Positions 57,363-64,000 of a DNA stretch of 64,000 bases are shown here, piece after piece. The stretch is from Paenibacillus sp. R14(2021) (GTDB taxonomy: Bacteria > Bacillota > Bacilli > Paenibacillales > Paenibacillaceae). Position 1 is the stretch's first letter. The number at the start of each line of letters is the position of its first letter. Below the pieces are notes generated by a model. That model searched no databases, was not told the origin of the DNA, and was given only the letters and a program-made list of their open reading frames with translations. Position numbers and translations under genes: made by a program. Location: the NCBI RefSeq assembly GCF_019431355.1, contig NZ_CP080269.1, positions 3,624,501 through 3,688,500 on the forward strand. The letters are read 5' to 3'.

Positions 57363-60359
57363 TCATCGATTGATTGCGCGAGCAAGCACGGAAGCGAATT
57401 CCGCCCGGGTTGCCAGTCGCTCCGGTTCAAACCGGCTGCCGGAATACCCGCCGATAAGTTGCAGCTGCTTCACGGTTGCGATCGCAGGCGCAGACCAGCG
57501 GCCGATTGGCACATCGCCGAACGGTGCCGCTGCCGGACGCGGACTGCCGATAGCGAGTACCCGCAGCAGGATGACAGCCATTTCTTCGCGGGAAATCGGC
57601 TGCCCTGGCCGGAATAAACTGCCGGAATACCCGCCGATCCAGCCTGCCCTGGCGGCGCTCATAATTGCGCTGTAAGCCCAATGCGCCTGCGAAACGTCGA
57701 GGAAGCTCACGCTGCTTGTTCCGCTCGGCTTCACGGCCCTCACAAGCATCGATACCGCTTCCGCTCTCGTGATGCTTTGATTTGGATTGAAGCGATAGCT
57801 CCCGCTTCCACCGACAATGCCTTTCTTATTCAGCTCGGCAATAGCAGGTGCCGCCCAGTGGCCTTCAATGTCGCGGAATCCCGCCACAAGCTTCTCTGCT
57901 TTGACGCGGAGCCCGTAGTACTGCTTATCGAACGGAGCGCTTGCCGTCACTTTCATATAGTATAACCCGGCATCCAGCTTTTGCTCTCTCGCCATGCTCA
58001 GCGCTTTGGGTGCGGATTTCAGCGAAAACAGTGGTTTCTGCCGCTTATCGAACACTTCCGCTTTCATCGTGATGCCCGCAGGAATGCCGCTGACATGCAG
58101 CGTCACCATGCTGGCGCCCGCCAGACGCAGCTGATACCAATCCGCATCGCCCTGGATACCGATGACGCCGGAATAACTGGAGCCCGGCGATATGCCTGTC
58201 GCTTCATAGGTTCTGTCGTTCGGCTCGTTCGGATCCGTGTATCGCGTGGCGAACAGCAGATTCAGCTTGTACGTCGCCGCAGACGGGCTCGCTTGAGCGG
58301 ACATCGCGTTATACACACGAATGTAATAGAGGCCGGGCGTGACATTGATGCTCTGCGAAGCTTCGCTCTCGCCCTCGCTGTTGTCATCGATCTCCTTCAA
58401 CGCTTCTCCCTGCCTCTGGAAGGCGAGCGCAGGATCCATGCGGGCAGAATCCGTCGAGACGGACAGCTTCAACGTACCGCCGGTATCAAAATGAACGCCA
58501 TACCAATCCCGGTCACCCTTCTGATGAAAATTTCCAATGATTTGCTGCGAGCGCGGCTGCAGCGTGAAGGCTTGGTACTGCTTGTCGTTCATTTCGTAGG
58601 CATCCGGCGCGATATCGAAGGCGGACGTGAGTAAATAAGGCAGCTTCTGCTTGATGCTTCCGTTAAAGAAGCGCAGCTCCACATAGTTCCGCCCTTTCTT
58701 TACGTGCCACTCCACCGTTTGGTTGCCTAGTTTCGTATCCTGCGTGCCCTGCGGCGAGCTGTCGCCGGGATGGGACAGCAGCAGCGTCTGCATGCTCTCG
58801 CCTGCAGCCGGCATCCCTTGTACGCCGATCGATACTACGCCGTCATAGGGGACGTCGATCGCGAACCACTCCCTGTCCGTGCCGCCGTTCAGCTCCCCTG
58901 CAATCTTCGTGCCTAGCGGAAATACCTTCGCGCTTGCACGGCTGTTGTTCGGTTCATAACCGTCGACGCGCAGCTGCCCGTTCACGGCTTGATCGATCTG
59001 CAGGAGGCCGTAGCCGCTTGCGTTGTCGAAGCCGGGATTGCCGATATCCTTCGCGGTTTGCCGCAGAAGCTCTCTCACTTGATAAGGCTTATAGCCTGGA
59101 TGCACGGCCCATACTAGCGCAGCCGCTGCCGCTGCCTGCGGCGCAGCCATCGAGGTGCCCTCCTCGTACGTATAGCCGCCTCCAAGCGCCGTCGTGTACA
59201 CGCCCCACGGCGCGGCAAGGTCGATTTCCGGGCCGGTATTAGAGCGGGGCTCAGGCTTGCCGTCAGCGTCCGCTCCGGATATGGCCAGCACGGTCGGATA
59301 AGCCGCCGGATATTTGACCTTCGCCTTGGCGCCAAGCAGCTGGCCGTCATTGCCGCTGGCCGCAACAAGAAGCGCCCCCTTGGATTCCGCATACATCGCG
59401 ATATCTTTGAGGTACGGCGAATAGCGGTATAGGCCGACCGAGAGCACCAAGATGCGGGCTCCGTGATCGACGGCGTACGTGATTGCCTCGCCGAGGCGCT
59501 CTTCATCGCCGTAACCATCCGCATCGAGCGCCTTGATCGGCATGATTTTGGCCTGCCACAGTATGCCGGCGATGCCTTTCTTATTGTTGCCTTCTCCCGC
59601 AAGCACGCCGGCCACTGCGGTTCCGTGACCGTTGTCATCCTCCGGCGGCTTGCCCGGCGTTACGAGATTGATGCCCGGCACCAAGTTATCCTTGAGATCG
59701 GGATGGTCCGCATCTACGCCGGTATCGATGAGCGCAATGGTCATGTCCTTCTGATCATGCACCTTCGCCCATGCTTCCTTGGCGCCAATCTGGTCGAGGT
59801 AATGCTGCTTCGGCAGCTCAGGATCGTTCGCGGCCGGCTCATCCGCCAACAGCTGCACGGCGCCGACGGGCTGCACGTATTCAAGCTCCGGCGTGTTCTG
59901 CAGCCGGAGGAGCCATTCCTCCGTGTCCGCCCCGGGGTCTGCGGGGCGGACGACGTCCACGGCGCCTGCCGCCGGCGATGCCAGGCGGCGGAGCACGCGC
60001 GTGCCGCGCAGAGGCTTCGCCTGCGCGGGGTCGCGCCATTTGATGAGCCAGGTTCGCGGCTCATCGCGGCCGCCGGCGGCGGCAGGGGCGGCCTGCGCTG
60101 CGGGGCCGCCGATTGCCGCTGCAGGCGGCATGGCCGCGGGAGCGGCCCCAGCGGCGAGCGGAGCCGCCGCAGCTGGGGCGCCCGCGAGCAGCAGCGCTGC
60201 AAGACCCGCGTGCAGCGCAAGGCGCGCGAAGCGCGCGGCAAGCGCGGCGGCAGGCTGACGGCCGCCGCCTGGCATGGCGGAACAAGCCGCGCTGCTTTCG
60301 CAGCTTGGCTTTGCCCTGTCTTGTCGGTGCGATTTAACTCTATAAGGGTTAATCATCAT
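57363..60359 (-). CDS. SLH-anchored subtilisin-like serine protease with PPC repeats
   Basis: 998 residues. An alanine-rich N-terminus (~30-95), with a hydrophobic stretch that may be a signal peptide (LHAGLAALLLAGAPAAAAPL), precedes a propeptide-like region. The S8 catalytic residues are present: Asp in IALIDTGVDADHPDL (~210), His in DDNGHGTAVAGVLAG (~243) and Ser in EEGTSMAAPQAAAAAAL (~401). Three PPC-type domains (e.g. YEPNNSRASAKV, PNEPNDRTYEATG; ~445-810) and three SLH units (~815-998) with TRAE, SREE and TRAE motifs follow. Probably bound to pyruvylated wall polymer. The start is weakly defined. Confidence 0.93.
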   Translation of the reverse strand: MMINPYRVKSHRQDRAKPSCESSAACSAMPGGGRQPAAALAARFARLALHAGLAALLLAGAPAAAAPLAAGAAPAAMPPAAAIGGPAAQAAPAAAGGRDEPRTWLIKWRDPAQAKPLRGTRVLRRLASPAAGAVDVVRPADPGADTEEWLLRLQNTPELEYVQPVGAVQLLADEPAANDPELPKQHYLDQIGAKEAWAKVHDQKDMTIALIDTGVDADHPDLKDNLVPGINLVTPGKPPEDDNGHGTAVAGVLAGEGNNKKGIAGILWQAKIMPIKALDADGYGDEERLGEAITYAVDHGARILVLSVGLYRYSPYLKDIAMYAESKGALLVAASGNDGQLLGAKAKVKYPAAYPTVLAISGADADGKPEPRSNTGPEIDLAAPWGVYTTALGGGYTYEEGTSMAAPQAAAAAALVWAVHPGYKPYQVRELLRQTAKDIGNPGFDNASGYGLLQIDQAVNGQLRVDGYEPNNSRASAKVFPLGTKIAGELNGGTDREWFAIDVPYDGVVSIGVQGMPAAGESMQTLLLSHPGDSSPQGTQDTKLGNQTVEWHVKKGRNYVELRFFNGSIKQKLPYLLTSAFDIAPDAYEMNDKQYQAFTLQPRSQQIIGNFHQKGDRDWYGVHFDTGGTLKLSVSTDSARMDPALAFQRQGEALKEIDDNSEGESEASQSINVTPGLYYIRVYNAMSAQASPSAATYKLNLLFATRYTDPNEPNDRTYEATGISPGSSYSGVIGIQGDADWYQLRLAGASMVTLHVSGIPAGITMKAEVFDKRQKPLFSLKSAPKALSMAREQKLDAGLYYMKVTASAPFDKQYYGLRVKAEKLVAGFRDIEGHWAAPAIAELNKKGIVGGSGSYRFNPNQSITRAEAVSMLVRAVKPSGTSSVSFLDVSQAHWAYSAIMSAARAGWIGGYSGSLFRPGQPISREEMAVILLRVLAIGSPRPAAAPFGDVPIGRWSAPAIATVKQLQLIGGYSGSRFEPERLATRAEFASVLARAINR

Positions 60360-60429
60360 AATCTGCCTTTAACCTGCGATTTGGTATTTGAATCTTTTCG
60401 CTTTCGGCCCCCTAATCTCCTTTTGACAA

Positions 60430-60457
60430 ATTGTAGTAAACGCAACTAAAAGGTCAA
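60430..60457 (-). promoter_or_regulatory. SigA-type promoter of the subtilase gene
   Basis: TTGACC, 16 bases, TACAAT on the minus strand; each hexamer has one mismatch to consensus. It lies about 70 bases upstream of the protease start. Confidence 0.7.
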
Positions 60458-60555
60458 TAGTCCTACCTTACTGCGGCCTCCCCCCATATCTATGCGCCTT
60501 CCAGCCCCCATACGTCTAAAGATTGTATGAACTTGACCCGCTGCCGTTAGACAGT

Positions 60556-60597
60556 AAAAAGCCTCCCTCCCAGAACGCGCGCGTTCAGGAGAGAGGC
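60556..60597 (-). terminator. Terminator of the nuo operon
   Basis: Outer arms GCCTCCCTCC/GGAGAGAGGC with one mismatch enclose an inner perfect palindrome GAACGCGCGCGTTC; TTTTT follows on the minus strand. It lies ~115 bases after the nuoN stop. Confidence 0.82.
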
Positions 60598-60710
60598 TGC
60601 TGCCAAACAAAGTTGAAGCTGCGGTGCGGGAGCACTTGCCGCCCTTGCTCGCAGCCAATCCGGACGAACTGAATGCACCGGTTCCTTACTCATCCGGGTA
60701 GCCCTGCCTG
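60598..60710. other. Short non-coding stretch between nuoN and its terminator
   Basis: I see no ORF with a ribosome site, promoter or repeat here. Together with the protease upstream region (60360-60555), which holds a SigA-type promoter, it makes the ~350-base gap between the protease and nuoN. Confidence 0.5.
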
Positions 60711-62273
60711 CTAGCGAACGAACAAGTCGTTCACGATCGAGAAATGGCTGTTGATCCAGCCTAGCACCGGGCCGGGAACGATACCAAGCATCACCGTCGC
60801 CGCAGCGCACAGCCAGATGACGACGCCGGTCGTTACCGGCACCTTCACGTCGTTATCGATCGTGGCGCGCATGAACATTTGGCGGATTAGCCCGAAGTAG
60901 AAATAATACGAGATGACGCTGCTCACGACCATGACCGCCGCAATCCAGTAATCATGCGTCTGCGCTGCGCCAAGCAGAATGAACAGTTTCCCAAAAAAAC
61001 CGCCCGTCACCGGCAGACCTGCCAGCGAAAGCACGAATACGATCATCGCCGCAGCCGTCCAAGGCGCCCGGTAGTACAGCCCCGAGAAGCCCCCGACCTC
61101 ATCATGGCCAACCGACCTGCCAACCACGGCAATGACCGCGAGCGCGCCGATGGTCATAAGCAGATAGGCCGCCAAGTAAAAGAGAAACTCGCCGAAGTTG
61201 GATGCATGCATGCCTTTGATCGATAGGCCGATCGGAATAAGCAGATAACCCGCGTTCGCAACGCCCGACAGCGCGATGAGCCGCTTCGCATTATACTGCC
61301 GCAGTGCCATTGTCGAGCCGACCAGCATCGCGGCTGCAGCCAGGATAAACAATACCAGGAACACATCGTCCGCGATCGGTTTGCCCGGCGAAGACGCATA
61401 GAACGCTATATTATAGATGATGCGAAAAATAACCGCGAACGCTGCGCCCTTGGAGACGACCGCCAGGAAAGCGGTCACCGGCGTCGGCGCTCCTTGGTAC
61501 ACATCGGCCGCCCAGTAATGGAACGGCGCTGCCGCAATCTTAATGCCGAGCCCAGCGAGAATAAAGAAGAAGGCCACATAGAGAATCGCCGGATAATCGA
61601 CGCCGTGTTCCTTGATGCCCAGGGCAATCGCCCCCAGATTCGTCGCCCCTGTCACGCCGTACAGGTATGACATGCCGAACAGAATCAGCGCCGACGAAAT
61701 GCCGCCCGTGACTACGTACTTAAACGCCGCTTCCGCCGACTGCACGGCATGCTTGCGGATGCCGACTAACACATAGGTCGTGATGCTGAGCAGCTCAAGT
61801 CCGATATACAGCGTAATCAAGTCGCCCGAGGACGCCATAATCATTGCGCCGACGACGGCCGGCATAAGCAGATAGTAGAACTCGCCCTTGTCGGTGATCT
61901 CTTCCCGCTTCACCGTGCCGAGACTCATTAATACGATGAGCGCCGTGGAAACGAGGAACACGATCTTGAGCAAGCTGGAGAAATAATCGATGCGGTAGCT
62001 GTCTGCCATGATACGAATAACGCCGCTGACCGCCTGGCCGCCGGCATCGATCTGCTTGGCTGCATCCACCAGCTCCGTCAGGCGCCAGACGACGGTTCCA
62101 AGCGAGATCAACAGGCCGGCCAGCGTCAGCCAGCCCGTTAAGGAAGAGCGCCGCGGCAGGAATAAATCGAGTACCGCGAGAACAACCGTGAATGCAATCA
62201 ATATCCATTCCGGGGCGAGATAGGCCGCATCGCTCCAGGAGAGCGACTGCAGCTGTTGTTGCGCAGCGTCCAT
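60711..62273 (-). CDS. nuoN: NADH-quinone oxidoreductase subunit N
   Basis: A 520-residue membrane subunit of complex I with about 14 helices, related to Na+/H+ antiporters (Proton_antipo_M). Segments DLITLYIGLELLSITTYVLV and FHYWAADVYQGAPTPVTAFL are characteristic of NuoN. It carries part of the proton-pumping path. The ATG lies 4 bases after the nuoM stop; last gene of the operon before the terminator. Confidence 0.95.
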   Translation of the reverse strand: MDAAQQQLQSLSWSDAAYLAPEWILIAFTVVLAVLDLFLPRRSSLTGWLTLAGLLISLGTVVWRLTELVDAAKQIDAGGQAVSGVIRIMADSYRIDYFSSLLKIVFLVSTALIVLMSLGTVKREEITDKGEFYYLLMPAVVGAMIMASSGDLITLYIGLELLSITTYVLVGIRKHAVQSAEAAFKYVVTGGISSALILFGMSYLYGVTGATNLGAIALGIKEHGVDYPAILYVAFFFILAGLGIKIAAAPFHYWAADVYQGAPTPVTAFLAVVSKGAAFAVIFRIIYNIAFYASSPGKPIADDVFLVLFILAAAAMLVGSTMALRQYNAKRLIALSGVANAGYLLIPIGLSIKGMHASNFGEFLFYLAAYLLMTIGALAVIAVVGRSVGHDEVGGFSGLYYRAPWTAAAMIVFVLSLAGLPVTGGFFGKLFILLGAAQTHDYWIAAVMVVSSVISYYFYFGLIRQMFMRATIDNDVKVPVTTGVVIWLCAAATVMLGIVPGPVLGWINSHFSIVNDLFVR

Positions 62274-62276
62274 ACT

Positions 62277-63908
62277 CTACCTCCCCGCCTTCTCAGATAG
62301 TTGCTGAAGCAGTGTGTCGAAGCCGTGCTTCATGGGCTCCGTCAATACGGCAGGGTACACCCCGATCAGCACAATGAACGCGAGAAGAGCAATCATCGGG
62401 ATTGCCTCGACGAGGCGGACGTCCCGCACGGCGGCTAATCGCTCCGGCAGCGCGCCGAAGGTGATGCCGAGCACGCTGCGCAGGACATAAACAGCTGTCA
62501 GAATGACGCCCAGCACCGCAATACCTGTCAGCACGCGCATCGAATCGAACAAGCCGAGCAGGGAGAGAAATTCGCCGACAAAGCCGGACAGGCCCGGAAG
62601 TCCAAGCGATGCCATCCCCGCCGTCAATAAGATACCGCTTAAGAACGGCATGCTGCGGGCCAAGCCGCCGAGATCCTTCAGCTCCGTCGAGCCGGTCCGC
62701 TCATAGATGCTGCCGACCAGCAGGAACAGGAGCGCCGAGATCAGACCGTGCGAGACGAGCTGGATCATTGCGCCGTGCAGCCCGATTTCGTTCAGCGAAG
62801 CGATGCCGAGCAGTACAACGCCCATATGGCTGATGGATGAATAGGCCAGCACCAGCTTAAATTCCTTCTGTACGAGCGCAAGCACCGCGCCGTACAAAAT
62901 ATTAATGACACCGAGTACCGCAAGCACCCACGCCCATTCCTTCGTCTGCTCCGGAAACATGAAGACCCCGAATCGCAGCAGGCCGTAGGCCCCCATTTTG
63001 AGCAGCACCCCGGAATGGATCATGACGACGGAAGGCGGCGCCTCCGCATGCACTTTCAGCATCCACGTATGGAACGGGAAGATCGGCAGCTTGATGCCGA
63101 ATGCGACAAGCAGCAGCAGGAAGATGACCCAACGCATGCGCTCCGACAGATACACCGGATTTTCCTGCCCCTGCATCTGATCCGGAGACATGTTTACATA
63201 GGCGTCCTTGCTCGCGAGATTCGAGCTGATCACCTCATAGCTGCCGCTGAAGGACAAGTTGGTTTGCTGCTTCTCCGGCAGCTGTTCCACGCTGAAGCCC
63301 GCGGTCGCGACAAGGAGTACGAAAGCAAGCAGCATCAGCGCAGAGCCGATTCCGTTGTAGAGCAGGAATTTGTTCGCCGCCTGCTCCCGATTCAAGAAGC
63401 CCCAAATGCCGATCAGGAAGAACATCGGTATAAGCGTCATTTCGAAGAAGACGAAGAACAGAAAGACATCCCTGGCCAAGAACACGCCCAGCATGCCGAC
63501 CTCAAGCAGCAGAAACCAGATATAGAAGGCTTTCCATCTTTTCTTCACATGCAAGGACGCAAGCGCAGCCATGACGCCGACAATGGTCGTCAAGAGCAGC
63601 AGCGGCATGGATAAGCCGTCTACGCCCATGTGGTACTGCAGCTTCAGCGTGTAGGAGCTCACTTCGCCTACGGTCAATTTATCAAGCGACGTGTCCACCC
63701 ACGTCGCATTCTCCTCATACGCCTTGCCGCCCTTAACCCCGTTGTAGTCGGCATAGAGCCAGAACGAGAGCAGCAGCGGCAGAATGGTTGCCGTCACAGC
63801 CGTTACTTTGAGCCAGCGGCTTCGATGTTTCGGCAGACACAGCAGCACGAGCACGCCGAGCAGCGGGGAGAACGTAATCAGCGATAAAATCGGAAGATCT
63901 GCCAGCAT
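62277..63908 (-). CDS. nuoM: NADH-quinone oxidoreductase subunit M
   Basis: A 543-residue antiporter-like subunit of complex I. The conserved glutamate segment LFFVFFEMTLIPMFFLIGIW and the lysine/histidine stretch FHTWMLKVHAEAPPSVVMIH are NuoM signatures. A hydrophilic loop (~220-265) is longer than in enterobacterial NuoM. The ATG overlaps the nuoL stop (TAATG), so the genes are coupled. Confidence 0.95.
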   Translation of the reverse strand: MLADLPILSLITFSPLLGVLVLLCLPKHRSRWLKVTAVTATILPLLLSFWLYADYNGVKGGKAYEENATWVDTSLDKLTVGEVSSYTLKLQYHMGVDGLSMPLLLLTTIVGVMAALASLHVKKRWKAFYIWFLLLEVGMLGVFLARDVFLFFVFFEMTLIPMFFLIGIWGFLNREQAANKFLLYNGIGSALMLLAFVLLVATAGFSVEQLPEKQQTNLSFSGSYEVISSNLASKDAYVNMSPDQMQGQENPVYLSERMRWVIFLLLLVAFGIKLPIFPFHTWMLKVHAEAPPSVVMIHSGVLLKMGAYGLLRFGVFMFPEQTKEWAWVLAVLGVINILYGAVLALVQKEFKLVLAYSSISHMGVVLLGIASLNEIGLHGAMIQLVSHGLISALLFLLVGSIYERTGSTELKDLGGLARSMPFLSGILLTAGMASLGLPGLSGFVGEFLSLLGLFDSMRVLTGIAVLGVILTAVYVLRSVLGITFGALPERLAAVRDVRLVEAIPMIALLAFIVLIGVYPAVLTEPMKHGFDTLLQQLSEKAGR

Positions 63909-64000
63909 TACCAGAACCTCCTTAGCGCGACTGTGGCGATTAGAATGACAAGTCCGAGCAGCGTGATCAAGCCGTACGTCTGCACCTGGCCGTTCTGTAT
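63908..64000 (-). CDS. nuoL: NADH-quinone oxidoreductase subunit L, C-terminal end (partial)
   Basis: The last 30 codons are visible, translating to a hydrophobic helix (TYGLITLLGLVILIATVALR) and the end RRFW before TAA. This agrees with the C-terminal helix of NuoL. The stop overlaps the nuoM ATG by one base, and nuoL is the expected neighbour in the nuo operon. The rest of the gene lies beyond the window. Confidence 0.75.
   Translation of the reverse strand: MQNGQVQTYGLITLLGLVILIATVALRRFW

Noticed and set aside
1..64000. CRISPR array, insertion sequence, prophage or integrated element
   Set aside because: No regularly spaced repeats, transposase or integrase signatures, or att-like flanking repeats were seen. 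The only large repeat is the flagellin duplication.

Overview
The window reads as a chromosomal segment of a motile, endospore-forming, S-layer-bearing Firmicute of the Paenibacillaceae (Paenibacillus/Cohnella type). The grounds are the Bacillus-type flagellar late operon, the spoIID/spoIIQ-like/spoIIID/mbl block, an alpha/beta-type spore protein, degS-degU, comF genes, several SLH-domain exoproteins and a CsaB/TagO wall-polymer module. Family names are recognised from motifs; no database search was possible. Almost every gene is on the minus strand; the one clear exception is an Ig-repeat protein at 47-49 kb.

Region by region (genes listed from low to high coordinate; transcription mostly runs the other way). 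0-10 kb: late flagellar genes fliT-like, fliS, fliD, flaG, two tandem flagellin genes, csrA, fliW, a DUF6470 gene, flgL, flgK, flgN, flgM and a yvyF-like gene. A near-perfect SigD promoter precedes flgM, and each flagellin has its own SigD-type promoter, a CsrA-type hairpin in its leader and a copy of the same terminator. 10-13 kb: comFC and comFA, with an abnormal overlap and an altered Walker B motif. 13-17 kb: a small membrane protein with a glycosyltransferase-like fragment, then multi-TM2 protein, anti-sigma and ECF sigma genes. 16.8-18.7 kb: degU and degS. 18.7-26 kb: an exported phosphodiester glycosidase-like protein and a giant Ig/SLH protein. 26-28.5 kb: metK, a spore protein and an unknown membrane-anchored protein. 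28.6-43.7 kb: a large exported repeat protein, the main S-layer protein candidate, a second large SLH protein, tagO-like, csaB and a DUF5693 membrane protein, which together form an S-layer and wall-polymer anchoring region. 43.8-46.8 kb: phosphosugar mutase, fabZ and a PgsA-like phosphatidyltransferase. 47-49.2 kb: the plus-strand BIG2 protein. 49.3-57.3 kb: epuA-like, flhP, flhO, mbl, spoIIID, spoIIQ-like, spoIID, murA and a ywzB-like gene, in the order familiar from Bacillus. 57.4-60.4 kb: an SLH-anchored subtilase. 60.7-64 kb: the 3' end of a complex I operon (nuoN, nuoM, end of nuoL).

The points most worth following are: a ~1-kb tandem duplication that made the second flagellin and carried along the last 12 codons of csrA; CsrA-type GGA-loop hairpins in both flagellin leaders beside fliW-csrA; a ComFA whose DEVD-type motif reads DVID and whose frame runs ~150 codons into comFC past a G7 tract; an ECF sigma gene whose complete region 2 can only be made from a non-canonical start; a SpoIIQ-like protein lacking the first LytM histidine; alanine-rich GC-rich insertions in three unrelated proteins; and several exported repeat proteins of unknown role around the S-layer gene. 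I found no tRNA, rRNA, CRISPR array or insertion sequence.
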